Shown piece by piece: positions 34,614 to 44,136 of a stretch of 64,000 nucleotides of DNA. A program made the translations under genes and the position numbers. The DNA is from Peredibacter sp045999315. Its GTDB lineage: Bacteria; Bdellovibrionota; Bacteriovoracia; Bacteriovoracales; Bacteriovoracaceae. The notes under the pieces are model-generated. The model saw only the letters and a program-made list of their open reading frames with translations, made no database searches and had not been told where the DNA came from. Location: NCBI RefSeq assembly GCF_045999315.1, contig NZ_CP174607.1, positions 3,224,001 to 3,288,000 on the forward strand, written 5' to 3'. Position 1 is the first letter of the stretch; each line of letters begins with the position of its first letter.

Positions 34614-35288
34614 ATGATCAACATACTCGTAGTTGAAGATGAAAAAAAAGTTTCGGCCTTCATTCAACAAGGTCTGAAAGAGGTTGGGTACGAAGTAGAA
34701 ACTGCAGAATCTCCAGGAATCGCGCGTGAGTTGATCCGATCAAAAAAGTTTGATCTTTTAATTCTCGATGTGATGTTACCTGAGATGAGCGGGATGGATT
34801 TTGCCAAAGAACTGAGAGCAAACGGCCACAATGGTTTCATTCTTATGCTCACAGCACTCTCCACGACTAAAGATAAAATTCAGGGACTCGATTCAGGTGC
34901 GGACGACTATCTCGCTAAACCGTTTGAGTTCGAAGAGCTCCTTGCTCGAGTAAGAGCGCTTATTCGCAGAAAGAGTGATGATAAGGCCCAATTACGTAAT
35001 GGCGATTTGATCATGGATCTTATCACTCGAAATGTGACTCGTGATGGGATTCGCATTGAACTAACAACAAAAGAATTTTCTCTTCTTGAGTTCCTTATGA
35101 GAAACCAAGAAAAAGTGATGGACCGTTCGGCCATTGCACGCCAAGTTTGGGGCGCGGACTTCGATCCTGATTCAAACGTGATTGACGTTTACATCAATCA
35201 CTTAAGAAAAAAAATCGACAGTCCCTATCCGAAGAAAATTTTAAAAACCGTAGTGGGACAAGGTTACGTCCTAAACAGAATTGACTAG
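34614..35288 (+). CDS. OmpR/PhoB-family response regulator
   Basis: 224 residues. Receiver domain with acidic pair EDE, phospho-acceptor Asp in LLILDVMLPEMSG (about D52), Thr in LTALS and Lys in LAKPFEFEEL. The C-terminal winged helix has GDLIMDLITRNVTRDG, LTTKEFSLLEFLM and the recognition segment SNVIDVYINHLRKKID. It resembles CusR/CopR/QseB regulators of efflux or envelope stress. The histidine kinase follows with an 8-bp overlap. Confidence 0.93.
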   Translation: MINILVVEDEKKVSAFIQQGLKEVGYEVETAESPGIARELIRSKKFDLLILDVMLPEMSGMDFAKELRANGHNGFILMLTALSTTKDKIQGLDSGADDYLAKPFEFEELLARVRALIRRKSDDKAQLRNGDLIMDLITRNVTRDGIRIELTTKEFSLLEFLMRNQEKVMDRSAIARQVWGADFDPDSNVIDVYINHLRKKIDSPYPKKILKTVVGQGYVLNRID

Positions 35289-36699
35289 ATTTTTATTTAA
35301 AGGCATCAGATTCCGTTTAACGTTGGTGTATTCAACATTATTCGGTCTCTTCATTTGTGCTTTCGCTTACATCATCACCAATCAGTACCTGCAAGACGGC
35401 AGGGCCGATTTTGATCACGGTCTTTTTAACTACGCCATTGACCTCTCCGAACACTTACAAGTAGATCACGCGGGCCTTAAAATTAATTTCACCCTGCCAG
35501 CATCGGAAGACCGTAAGTCCTTCCCCTTCATGCTTCAGGAGACCTATTATTTTGTTCGTTCTTTAGATGGAAAAATCATTTCTAAAGGGCTATCGAAATC
35601 TCCTTTTCAGGAAATTCCTTTTGATCCAACACTTCCTAGAAAAGAAGACTACACTCACCGTTTTTTTACTTTTAGTTCAAATGATTCTCATTACCGGGCC
35701 GTGAATTTAAAAATCACCAATCGCTCGGGTAAAAAAGAAATGATCCTACAGGTTGCGACACCATCGGACGCTCTGGAAGACCAGGAAAAACGACACCTCC
35801 TCATGACATTTTTCATGGTGCCGATTCTCATCGTGATTTCCAGTTTTGCTTCATACTTAATTGCCGGTAACGCTCTTTCTCCGATTAAAAGTCTAACGGA
35901 CACCGCTAACAATATTGCGGCCAAGAACCTTTCTCTGCGAGTTCCGGAAGTGAATACCGGAGATGAGGTGGCCGAACTGGCGAGAACGCTTAACAACCTC
36001 CTTGAGCGTTTAGAAAAGTCCTTTAAGGCCCAAGAGCACTTCGTATCGAATGCCAGCCATCAATTAAATACTCCTCTGGCGATCATTAAAGGTGAGCTCG
36101 ACGTTCTCGAATCAAAACCACGTAGCATTGAGGACTATGTTCGTTTCCAGAAATCACTGCGTGAAGAGATCAGTCGCCTGATTGAACTTGTGGCCAACAT
36201 GCTTCTGGTTTCTCGAGTGGAATCGGGGCTAGAAAACTTTATTTTTAACCCACAACGAATTGATGATCTTCTTCTTACGACTTCATCACGCCTGGCCTAC
36301 AAGGCCCGTGAGAAAAAAGTGACGGTTCGTTTTAATATCTCGGAAGACATTCCTCCTGAGAGCCTCACCGTTATGGGAGAAAAGCAACTTCTTGATAGCC
36401 TGTTTGAAAATATTTTAGATAACGCCATTAAATACACACCAGAAAACAGTTCGGTTCAAATTGATATTAAGATCGTTGGCGGAAAACTTGAAGTTTGGAT
36501 TCAGGATGAGGGCCCAGGTATCCAGGATGACTTTGAGGAGTACTTAACTAAGCGTTTTCACCGAGGCATTGGAATTAGCATTCCGGGGACCGGAATTGGG
36601 CTTCCGATCGCTAACAGGATCGCAGGCTACCACAATGCCAAAATCCTTTATGAGCGCCCGGGCCAAAGAGGCAGCCGATTCATTATCCGCTTCAACTAA
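35281..36699 (+). CDS. Sensor histidine kinase
   Basis: 472 residues starting at a TTG within the end of the regulator gene. Transmembrane helix 1 (about residues 12-35) and helix 2 (about 182-204) enclose a 145-residue periplasmic sensor. Then come HAMP, HisKA with the phosphorylated His in SNASHQLNTPL, and a HATPase with N box LDNAIKYTP, G1 DEGPGI and G2 GTGIGLPIA. The layout resembles CusS/heavy-metal sensor kinases. No metal-binding motif is evident in the sensor. Confidence 0.92.
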   Translation: MTRFLFKGIRFRLTLVYSTLFGLFICAFAYIITNQYLQDGRADFDHGLFNYAIDLSEHLQVDHAGLKINFTLPASEDRKSFPFMLQETYYFVRSLDGKIISKGLSKSPFQEIPFDPTLPRKEDYTHRFFTFSSNDSHYRAVNLKITNRSGKKEMILQVATPSDALEDQEKRHLLMTFFMVPILIVISSFASYLIAGNALSPIKSLTDTANNIAAKNLSLRVPEVNTGDEVAELARTLNNLLERLEKSFKAQEHFVSNASHQLNTPLAIIKGELDVLESKPRSIEDYVRFQKSLREEISRLIELVANMLLVSRVESGLENFIFNPQRIDDLLLTTSSRLAYKAREKKVTVRFNISEDIPPESLTVMGEKQLLDSLFENILDNAIKYTPENSSVQIDIKIVGGKLEVWIQDEGPGIQDDFEEYLTKRFHRGIGISIPGTGIGLPIANRIAGYHNAKILYERPGQRGSRFIIRFN

Positions 36700-37065
36700 T
36701 CCTAAGCATTAGAAAAGAGATTGTTCTAACCAAACATCACAAACTTTATTTGAACCCAATTACTCGAGCTTTTCTAAACAAATTTCCCAATGATTTAGAC
36801 AACTTGCTTCTTGTAGCAATTTGCCCAAGAACCTAGATTTTTGTCCTCTTACAAGACTCATTTTCTGAGTTAAGTAATGAATTTTTCTACTTAAAACCCC
36901 TGTCACAGAAATTGCATAGAGGCACGTGGAGTTTTAAGGCCACGAATGCACTGCCTATCATTTTTACATTCTCAAGGGGTTATGCATGCACTGTGTCTTA
37001 AAATTCGCTACACTGCAGCACGAATTAAAAACGATTTAATTTTTCGATATTTCTGAGAGGTCATT
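36700..37065 (+). promoter_or_regulatory. Leader/promoter region of the ATP-grasp operon
   Basis: 366 bp without genes. An 8-bp direct repeat ATGCACTG occurs at 36946-36953 and 36986-36993 (40 bp apart, about four helical turns) and could bind a regulator. A possible -10 TACACT lies at 37009-37014, with no good -35. CGTGG and CCACG form a small inverted repeat near 36925-36945. The gene start at 37066 is GTG-like and preceded by GAGAGG. Confidence 0.4.
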
Positions 37066-40000
37066 GTGATTAAAGTGAAGAATCAACGTCGCAAACTCGA
37101 GCCTTACAATCCGAACCTTGGGTTCATTGGAAGTGTTAAAGTCGATGTGGCCAACTACATTTTCTCTTCGAGGAGAAAACGAGCGCCGTACAATCACTCC
37201 AAGGCCCTGGTTAAAAATCTTCTTTCAAGAGAAGTTTCTGTTCACTTGAAAGAGTCTCAGAATCTAACGAAGTTCATTCGTAAACGTGATCTTACTTTCC
37301 AAAAATCAGACGCGAACGGGAACTACAAAATCTTTACGGTTCCATGTACGACAACGATTGTTCCGTTACAAAAATCTGTCTACAACACCATCGAGAAGGC
37401 CGCTCAGTCACTCATCGTTTCACTTCGTTGTGTGATCCAGGACATCTATGGCTCGAAGTCTGTTAAAGACTCTCCGTTTGTAAAATCTCTTCCAGTTGAA
37501 ATTCGTAAAATCTTCGTAGATGCCATCATGGAGTCTCCGAACTATTTCCCACAACTCCACCACCCGAACATGAAGAAATATCCTTTCTTCGATAACGTGG
37601 GTCTGGACCTGGTTTTGATCGAAGATTACCTTGAGCAATCAAAGAACTTCGAAAAACTTCTTAAAGCGAAAAAGACCTCGAAGCTTCCTGAGCTTCCCTT
37701 CCGTATTCTTGAATTAAATGCCGGTGCTCCATCTGGTGCTTCTAACAACATGAACGTACTTGAAGGTCACTACGAGCAGAATCCTGAGGTGCTTGAATCA
37801 ATGGGCAAGATGATGCCTAACGATCACTTCCAGGTGCTGGCAGAAACTTATAAATCTTTGGGAGAAGACTGGACCGGCGTGAAAGACGGTATTCAAGTTA
37901 TTCTACCTCCTGGTGGAATGAACGGTGCCGCTCCTGAGATTCACAACCTTGCTGCATACTCTGGTCTTGTTTATGCTGATCCTGTTCAGCTTTTCCAAGA
38001 CGAAAAAGGTTATATCCGTCTTCGTACGATCAATGGTTCTAACCCGATCGTTACAGCAATCTACTCTCGTATTAACGCCGACTCTGCTCTGTTCGATGTG
38101 GATAAAGGCATTATCCTTCGTGATCCTGATACGAACGAACCTATTTATCTTCGCGATTCACTAAAACTTGGTGAAGAAGGTGAAGCTCCACTGGTTCTGG
38201 ATGTAAATGGTGATCCAATTCCTCTTCAATCTGATTACGCGGTTCCGGGCCTTCTGGACGCTATTCTGAACAAGAAGATCTATATGGGTGGATTGAACCG
38301 AATTCTTGATAACAAAATTATCCTGGCCGCCCTTACTACTTATGCTCCTAAGTTCTTCGCTCCTAAGCTTAAAGAACTTGGTATCGCAACTAACGGCCCT
38401 AAGATCACTCCTCCTGAAACTCTTCCTCCTAAGAAAGAGTCTGTGAAAGTGATTGAGAAGAACATGGATGAGTGGGTCATTAAGGCCCCTAACCTCTCTG
38501 GTGGTTCTGGTATCTACATCATGAAGACTCTTTCTGACGAAGCGAAGAAAGAAGTCATGAACATGATTAAGAAGAATCCTTCTCACTACGCTTATCAGAA
38601 GCTGGTGAAAATCGCCCGTATCCCAGTGGCGATGAAAGATAAGAAAGGTTCTCGTTTCGCCAACCTTGCGGCCGACATTCGTCTATGGGTGTTCTACGGC
38701 GGTGGAGCTAAGGCACTTCCAAAGATGACCCACAACGCTCTTGTTCGTTACGCGCCTGAAGAAAAAGGTCCTATGAGCTCAATCGTGAACACTTCGAAGG
38801 GCGGCGGTTACGCTCCATTCGTAGTGGTTGATGATACAAATTCATCTGAATCAGTTTCGGCGGCGGAATATATTAAACAAAAGACGCCGGTTCCTCTACA
38901 AACACATCTTCCGATGTTCGTGGCGGCCCAGTTAATTCAGGTTTCTCGTCTTGCGACGGAGATCTACAATCACCTGAAAAACAATACGGCCGATAGTTAC
39001 ACGCTATTGGGTCTTGCTCTATCACTTAAAACTCAGTGTCGTGAGGTGCTTTCATTCCTTAACCCACGTGCTATTGAGCCAGTTTATAAGATCATTGATG
39101 TCCTTGAAGCAAAACAGGCGACGATGGAAATTGCTGCCTTCTTCGAGAAGATCAATATCAACCAGATCCAACTGGTGACAACACTCGAGCGTCTTGAATC
39201 TAAGAACAAACTACCGAAGGGCTTCCGTGACATGATGGATGAACTTCTGGTTCTGGATCAGGATGTTGTGTATCAGAACTATACTGAAGAAAACCGCAAG
39301 CATGACCGTAAGATTCTGAAGAACCTTAAAGCGTCTTTACTTGAGAAAGCAGGAACGAATAAGAAACTTCTTGCGGAATATAATCTTCTTCTCAATGCTC
39401 TTCGCGGAAGCATTGAGGCCTCTTTCCCTCGTGAAATGGTCACAGGTAAAACGGCCATCAATATGATGAAGCTGATTGATACATTCATGAACATGGTAAG
39501 AGAGCGTCTTCAGAACTCTGAGAAGGCCATTGAGTTCGCAAAACTCTTTACTGTTGAGACCGTTCATCCTGAACTTAAATTTGAGACTTTCGGTCTATCA
39601 GAAGCAAGCCTTACAAAGACCTCGGGGTTCTTATCTGCTTCTCAGAAAGAGTTCGCCACTGGTGAGTTATTGACTGAATCAGATTATATCCCTGAGCACA
39701 TCAAGGCCGCTCGTTCTGCTTGGATGAAAATTGAAGCTGAGGCCAAGAAGCTTCCGACAGATAAGAGAAATTCTTTCTTAAATAAAAAGCGCACGGCCCA
39801 CTTCAAAGAGTTTCCTTTCCTTGCTCGCATGACTGAGATCATGAACTCTCGTCGTGTGGGAGTGAAGGACCTGATTGAACTTATGCCGGCCATGCCGTAC
39901 GCCAAGTACAATCTAGAGCAGTTTGCGAAGAAACAAGGCCTGACTCTTGAAAGTCTATTCGTTAATGAACTGACACCAAATAAGATCTCAATCCTATCGG

Positions 40001-40827
40001 GACAAAAAATCCGTGAGAACCACCTTTCGGCCCGTGAGGACGCTGGTGAGTGTTTTGCGAAGAAACGTAAATCTCATGGTCTGTTCTCTGATTCAGACAT
40101 CTTTATCTGGGTAAGAAAAGAGCTTGATCCTCTCACTCAGATCTATACCGCCGGTCACGAGGTGATTCACTATCACCAGATTGAAGAAACGACCAAGCTT
40201 GAGGCCCGTGCCCTTTCTGACGGTGCGATTGCTCAGGCCTACTTCTTAAACTTCTACGGAAACTTCCTGGGAGTTTCGGCCGCTTCTCTTGAAGGTCTGT
40301 CAGTTGATATCTCAGTTGAGCGTCAGCCACTTTACGGTCTCGCTGACCGAATCGTGCCTTACTTCTTCACAAACCTCATCACTGAGATCCGTGACAGTAT
40401 CAACAGCTCTCGTGAGGACTACGATGCTGTTCTTAATAAGTATGGTTCACTCTTTGGTTATATGATGCCTAACTCGAACCAAGTGAAAGTGAAGGCCCTT
40501 CAGGAAATCATTCCGGCCCTCGAAAACGCCAAGAACATCCTCTTTGCTAAAGAGCTTGGTCTTGAAATCGGCTGGGACGAAATTCGTTCAGCTCTTCCGT
40601 CTGCTAACGATATGCAGATTAAATTGAACGCGCCAAAAATCGTCAGAGCGATTAAAAAGGCCCGTCCGGATTATGAGGCACTAACGACTATTGGAAATCA
40701 CCAGTTCTACGGTGTGAGCTTCGCACGTAAACTGGATCTTTCAAAATCCATCACGCTACGTCCGATTTTGAGCACGATTTCATTAGGCAATAGTTACAAC
40801 CAAACTCAACAGCAGCAGCAACAGTAA
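37066..40827 (+). CDS. Circularly permuted ATP-grasp protein with C-terminal HExxH motif
   Basis: 1253 residues, no signal peptide, starting at GTG with a GAGAGG site. Residues ~170-600 show the blocks of circularly permuted type-2 ATP-grasp proteins: ELNAGAPSGASNNM (216), VTAIYSRINAD, GGLNRILDNKIILAAL, EWVIKAPNLSGGSGI (~470) and NTSKGGGYAPFVVV (~576). The family probably forms amide or peptide bonds. Residues ~610-950 are helical, where related systems carry an alpha-E domain. Near the C-terminus, H1031-E-V-I-H1035 (AGHEVIHYHQIEE) is a zincin signature. The protein ends in a glutamine run (QTQQQQQQ). It is the first gene of a three-gene operon, 19 bp before the next. The substrate and the ATP-grasp/zincin combination are unknown to me. 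Confidence 0.7.
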   Translation: MIKVKNQRRKLEPYNPNLGFIGSVKVDVANYIFSSRRKRAPYNHSKALVKNLLSREVSVHLKESQNLTKFIRKRDLTFQKSDANGNYKIFTVPCTTTIVPLQKSVYNTIEKAAQSLIVSLRCVIQDIYGSKSVKDSPFVKSLPVEIRKIFVDAIMESPNYFPQLHHPNMKKYPFFDNVGLDLVLIEDYLEQSKNFEKLLKAKKTSKLPELPFRILELNAGAPSGASNNMNVLEGHYEQNPEVLESMGKMMPNDHFQVLAETYKSLGEDWTGVKDGIQVILPPGGMNGAAPEIHNLAAYSGLVYADPVQLFQDEKGYIRLRTINGSNPIVTAIYSRINADSALFDVDKGIILRDPDTNEPIYLRDSLKLGEEGEAPLVLDVNGDPIPLQSDYAVPGLLDAILNKKIYMGGLNRILDNKIILAALTTYAPKFFAPKLKELGIATNGPKITPPETLPPKKESVKVIEKNMDEWVIKAPNLSGGSGIYIMKTLSDEAKKEVMNMIKKNPSHYAYQKLVKIARIPVAMKDKKGSRFANLAADIRLWVFYGGGAKALPKMTHNALVRYAPEEKGPMSSIVNTSKGGGYAPFVVVDDTNSSESVSAAEYIKQKTPVPLQTHLPMFVAAQLIQVSRLATEIYNHLKNNTADSYTLLGLALSLKTQCREVLSFLNPRAIEPVYKIIDVLEAKQATMEIAAFFEKININQIQLVTTLERLESKNKLPKGFRDMMDELLVLDQDVVYQNYTEENRKHDRKILKNLKASLLEKAGTNKKLLAEYNLLLNALRGSIEASFPREMVTGKTAINMMKLIDTFMNMVRERLQNSEKAIEFAKLFTVETVHPELKFETFGLSEASLTKTSGFLSASQKEFATGELLTESDYIPEHIKAARSAWMKIEAEAKKLPTDKRNSFLNKKRTAHFKEFPFLARMTEIMNSRRVGVKDLIELMPAMPYAKYNLEQFAKKQGLTLESLFVNELTPNKISILSGQKIRENHLSAREDAGECFAKKRKSHGLFSDSDIFIWVRKELDPLTQIYTAGHEVIHYHQIEETTKLEARALSDGAIAQAYFLNFYGNFLGVSAASLEGLSVDISVERQPLYGLADRIVPYFFTNLITEIRDSINSSREDYDAVLNKYGSLFGYMMPNSNQVKVKALQEIIPALENAKNILFAKELGLEIGWDEIRSALPSANDMQIKLNAPKIVRAIKKARPDYEALTTIGNHQFYGVSFARKLDLSKSITLRPILSTISLGNSYNQTQQQQQQ

Positions 40828-40846
40828 GTTCTGCGGGATTTAAGTT

Positions 40847-43081
40847 ATGAGACTAGAACTACTGACAGCTGACATTCCAAAACTCCAACCGTTCCTGGAA
40901 ACTGTTCTCCAGGACGGTGGTAAGAAGCTTTACGCCATTGATGGTGTTGTGACTCCTATTCGTAATATGAATGGACTCTCGGGCTTTGAATACAAGGAAG
41001 ATGGCCTCATCGGTGAACTGAAAGTGGGTCTCATCCTGGGCGGAACCGGTTACGTCTTAAAACGAATTCTCCGCAACGGTGGAGAAGAATATCAGCGCTA
41101 CGACTACTTTAACGTTCAAGGCGATATTTCGTTCACCTCAGATAAGGAGGCCCTAAAGGCGGCCATTCCCGATTTCCATGAAATGGACCTGACTTGTCCG
41201 ATCCTTAACCACTTTTATAATTTCCTTTCAATGGAATATAAGAACGCAGGAGAAGGCAAATCCAATACTCAAATCGTTAATTCAGTCGAACAGCTATTAA
41301 AGACCGCTTACAACTCTAAGCTTATCCGCGTTTCAATCAAAGAACGCGCAAACGATCCGGCAATTAACAACATCTACAACAAAATCCTCGCCGCTGAAAT
41401 GGATCCGGTTCTAACTTGGGAAGAGCGTCAGCTGGTTTTCAAAAACTATAAAGTTGAACTTAAAAAGATCGTTGATACGAAAGTTCGTGCCCATAAATTG
41501 AATAAGACCCGTATGAAGCTCGCCCTGCTGAGAAAAGACGGCGGAAACTTCATGGCCCGACTCATTGCCCGTCCTGTAAACAACGCTAAGGGACTTCTCT
41601 ATCGCTATACAGTGGGAAAGGTCATTTGGTTCTTCCAGACAGTTAAAAACAACTTGGGCTACTCCATCGCTCTGGCGGTCTATGGACCGTTCACATATTA
41701 CTTCATCACCATGCCTATGAACCCTCACGCCATGCAGGCGGTGGGACGTGTGCGTTCGGCCTATTTGGACATTAAAAACGAAATCATGCTGGTCCTGGAC
41801 ACGAGTGATGTGGCCATCAATGATATGCGCAGTAAAGAGGCCATTGCGAAAGCACCGACTGTGACACCCGCACCAGCAACTCTTCCAGTGACTGACACTG
41901 TATCAACTACGAATGCAGCTCCGGCCAATAATAAAGACTTTATCATGGCCAACATCATTCAACCTTCAAGTGTTACGAACGGTAATGCTGAACCATTACT
42001 TGTGAGCTTAGGTGACGGTGCCACTCAAAAAGCAAAACCCTCTTTCCTAAATATGCTTCTTACCACTGACTCAGACCAAGTGAACAAGGCCACTTGGGGC
42101 GAGCGCATGAGTAACTTTAAGCAAATGCAAATTGCCTACGAAGAGAACATCGAGTTCGCCTCTCGTATGGGCCGTCTTGAGCAGCTTGAAACCCAATACA
42201 ACTTCCCAATGCAAATTGAGGCCACCTGGGAAGAGCTTGAGCGTTACAACAATATGATCTTTAAACTTCGCGAAGAAAATCCAAACATGTCAGCGAAGAT
42301 GAAGCAATACCTCTTTAATGAGATCAACCGCACTCAGCAGCTGGAACTTTATTTATGGGACCGCATGGGTCGCTTCATCCTGGATCAAATCTATGTGATG
42401 CTCGATCAGGACAAAGAACAAAAACGTAATGACTATTATGTTGGTCGTTCTTTCGTCTTCATGGAAGAGATGACTAATATTCTTTCATGGCGCTATAAAG
42501 ATTTTAAAAAGCCGGAAGGTTATGACCGTATCCAAAAACTTGCGGAGTTCTACTCGAATGGTCGCAAAGAACATGGAACTGTGCTGAAGAACCTTCGTGC
42601 GAACTCGGACCTTTTTAAGCAAAAAGATGTTTACGACACAAAAGAGTTCCGTGCCTATATGAAGCGTCAGTGGGAAATTCTGTATCTACAGAACTCTAAG
42701 GCGGAAGAAGCTTCGAACATGGGCCTTAACATGTATATCTGGTCTGTGCGAAACACCGTTTGGATTCTTCAGTCGATTTATTCAGCAAAGCGTGAAGAGC
42801 TTGCTCTTCTCATCAAGCGCGATGTTTCAGGACAAGCATTGACACCGGCCGAGATGCTCACTCGTTCAAAGGCCAATATGCTATTCGAGACCCTTCTCCA
42901 CAACCTCACTCTTGAGTACGTGGGAATCAGAGAGGAGATCATGAATCGTCTCGGAAAAGACATTGAATCAACTCAGAGAATGATTGTGATCGACAACTTG
43001 AAAGAGTTTTTATCAGACCGGGAAAAACTAGATAACCTCGGCGTGGCCCAAAACCAAAAAACCGCAGGAAACACTCTATGA
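40847..43081 (+). CDS. Large protein of unknown function with one membrane segment
   Basis: 744 residues. Mostly charged and helical, with a hydrophobic stretch at about residues 268-292 (NNLGYSIALAVYGPFTYYF) that could span or attach to the inner membrane. A low-complexity Ala/Pro/Thr linker (TPAPATLPVTDTVSTTNAAP) follows near residue 345, then a second long helical domain with repeated E, L and Y patterns. No known domain is recognised. It overlaps the following gene by 4 bp (ATGA, 43078-43081) and follows the ATP-grasp gene closely, so the three products probably act together across the envelope. Confidence 0.65.
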   Translation: MRLELLTADIPKLQPFLETVLQDGGKKLYAIDGVVTPIRNMNGLSGFEYKEDGLIGELKVGLILGGTGYVLKRILRNGGEEYQRYDYFNVQGDISFTSDKEALKAAIPDFHEMDLTCPILNHFYNFLSMEYKNAGEGKSNTQIVNSVEQLLKTAYNSKLIRVSIKERANDPAINNIYNKILAAEMDPVLTWEERQLVFKNYKVELKKIVDTKVRAHKLNKTRMKLALLRKDGGNFMARLIARPVNNAKGLLYRYTVGKVIWFFQTVKNNLGYSIALAVYGPFTYYFITMPMNPHAMQAVGRVRSAYLDIKNEIMLVLDTSDVAINDMRSKEAIAKAPTVTPAPATLPVTDTVSTTNAAPANNKDFIMANIIQPSSVTNGNAEPLLVSLGDGATQKAKPSFLNMLLTTDSDQVNKATWGERMSNFKQMQIAYEENIEFASRMGRLEQLETQYNFPMQIEATWEELERYNNMIFKLREENPNMSAKMKQYLFNEINRTQQLELYLWDRMGRFILDQIYVMLDQDKEQKRNDYYVGRSFVFMEEMTNILSWRYKDFKKPEGYDRIQKLAEFYSNGRKEHGTVLKNLRANSDLFKQKDVYDTKEFRAYMKRQWEILYLQNSKAEEASNMGLNMYIWSVRNTVWILQSIYSAKREELALLIKRDVSGQALTPAEMLTRSKANMLFETLLHNLTLEYVGIREEIMNRLGKDIESTQRMIVIDNLKEFLSDREKLDNLGVAQNQKTAGNTL

Positions 43082-44136
43082 AAATCAATCGGAAAGGACT
43101 CTCTTCACAAATTCTGATCGCCGCCATGGCGGGCCTCGTACTGATGTTCATGCTTCAAGCGGCAAGAGCTCAATCTAACGACATGAACGTTCAGAGCCTT
43201 CAGAGCAATAACAGTAGCAACGCGGCCCTGGCACAGGCCTCGGGCGCTAACCAAACTTACCAAAGCTCAAACACAGGTCAGGTTCTTCAAATCGGGATGC
43301 CTCAGAAAAGTCTGGGTCGTCGTTTATGGGAGAACACTTCTCTAGGATATTATCAGCAATTCTTGGGGCCAACTGCCGCTGGCGGTGGGAACACCTATAA
43401 CGTTTTCCAAGAGGGACTAGATACTCCAAACTCGGGCTTTGCTCCGATGCAAAGTTTCCACGCTGTGAACCTTCGCCATCAGATCAATACTGACTGGGCA
43501 GTGGGAGCGACTCTTTCGGCCGCCAATGGTTATACTAAAGAAGTTAACAATAAAGATCGTTCGGGAAATACATTTACCAATAGACCGGACAGCGAATTTT
43601 TCAATGCTCGTGCTTATGTGAGTCTTCCAGCTGCGCGTTTTTCTGCTGGTACACTTTATTCAACACTTTCATATGAATTCCCAACTTCAGAAATTTCAAA
43701 AGACGATGAAATGCGTTTTGGTTGGGTGGCCTCAAATAGTTTTGCTTTTAACCTACCGAACCTTCACTGGAACGTGGGTCTCATGAGCCAAATTTATCGT
43801 ATCTACTATAAGAACAATGTGAAACCTGCTCCGTTTGTTGGTGGCAGACCAACAGCACTTCAAACCATGATCGTGAGTGGTGGTCCTTATGCGAACTATC
43901 GCTTCAATGATAAATGGCAAGTGGGTTCAGTAATCACGATGGACTGGGACCAACGTGGGGCCCAGACTGGATCGAGAGATTTTAACAACAACCTTTCACA
44001 CCGTGGAAGATTGTCTCTCACGTATTTCCCTCAGCAGATCAAGTATCTTCAAAGTGTGGGACTATTCTCTCAGGCACTCTTAAAGTTCCGTCCTGAAACG
44101 ACGGCCTTCGGTGCTGACTTTGCTGTTCGCTTCTAG
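43078..44136 (+). CDS. Probable outer-membrane beta-barrel protein
   Basis: 352 residues. A signal peptide (hydrophobic IAAMAGLVLMFML, then AARAQS) is followed by an Asn/Ser/Gln-rich segment (residues ~35-75). The rest is alternating amphipathic strands with aromatic girdles (WAVGATLSAANGY, ARAYVSLPAARFS, YANYRFNDKWQVGSVITMDW), and the C-terminus is Phe (FAVRF), as BAM substrates end. About twelve strands are plausible. It is the last gene of the ATP-grasp operon. Its stop overlaps the convergent L,D-transpeptidase gene by 4 bp. Confidence 0.7.
   Translation: MKINRKGLSSQILIAAMAGLVLMFMLQAARAQSNDMNVQSLQSNNSSNAALAQASGANQTYQSSNTGQVLQIGMPQKSLGRRLWENTSLGYYQQFLGPTAAGGGNTYNVFQEGLDTPNSGFAPMQSFHAVNLRHQINTDWAVGATLSAANGYTKEVNNKDRSGNTFTNRPDSEFFNARAYVSLPAARFSAGTLYSTLSYEFPTSEISKDDEMRFGWVASNSFAFNLPNLHWNVGLMSQIYRIYYKNNVKPAPFVGGRPTALQTMIVSGGPYANYRFNDKWQVGSVITMDWDQRGAQTGSRDFNNNLSHRGRLSLTYFPQQIKYLQSVGLFSQALLKFRPETTAFGADFAVRF

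Noticed and set aside
37066..40827. Functional polyglutamine tract at the C-terminus of the ATP-grasp protein
   Set aside because: The run of CAG/CAA codons is short (QTQQQQQQ) and at the extreme end. It is most likely a neutral tail.
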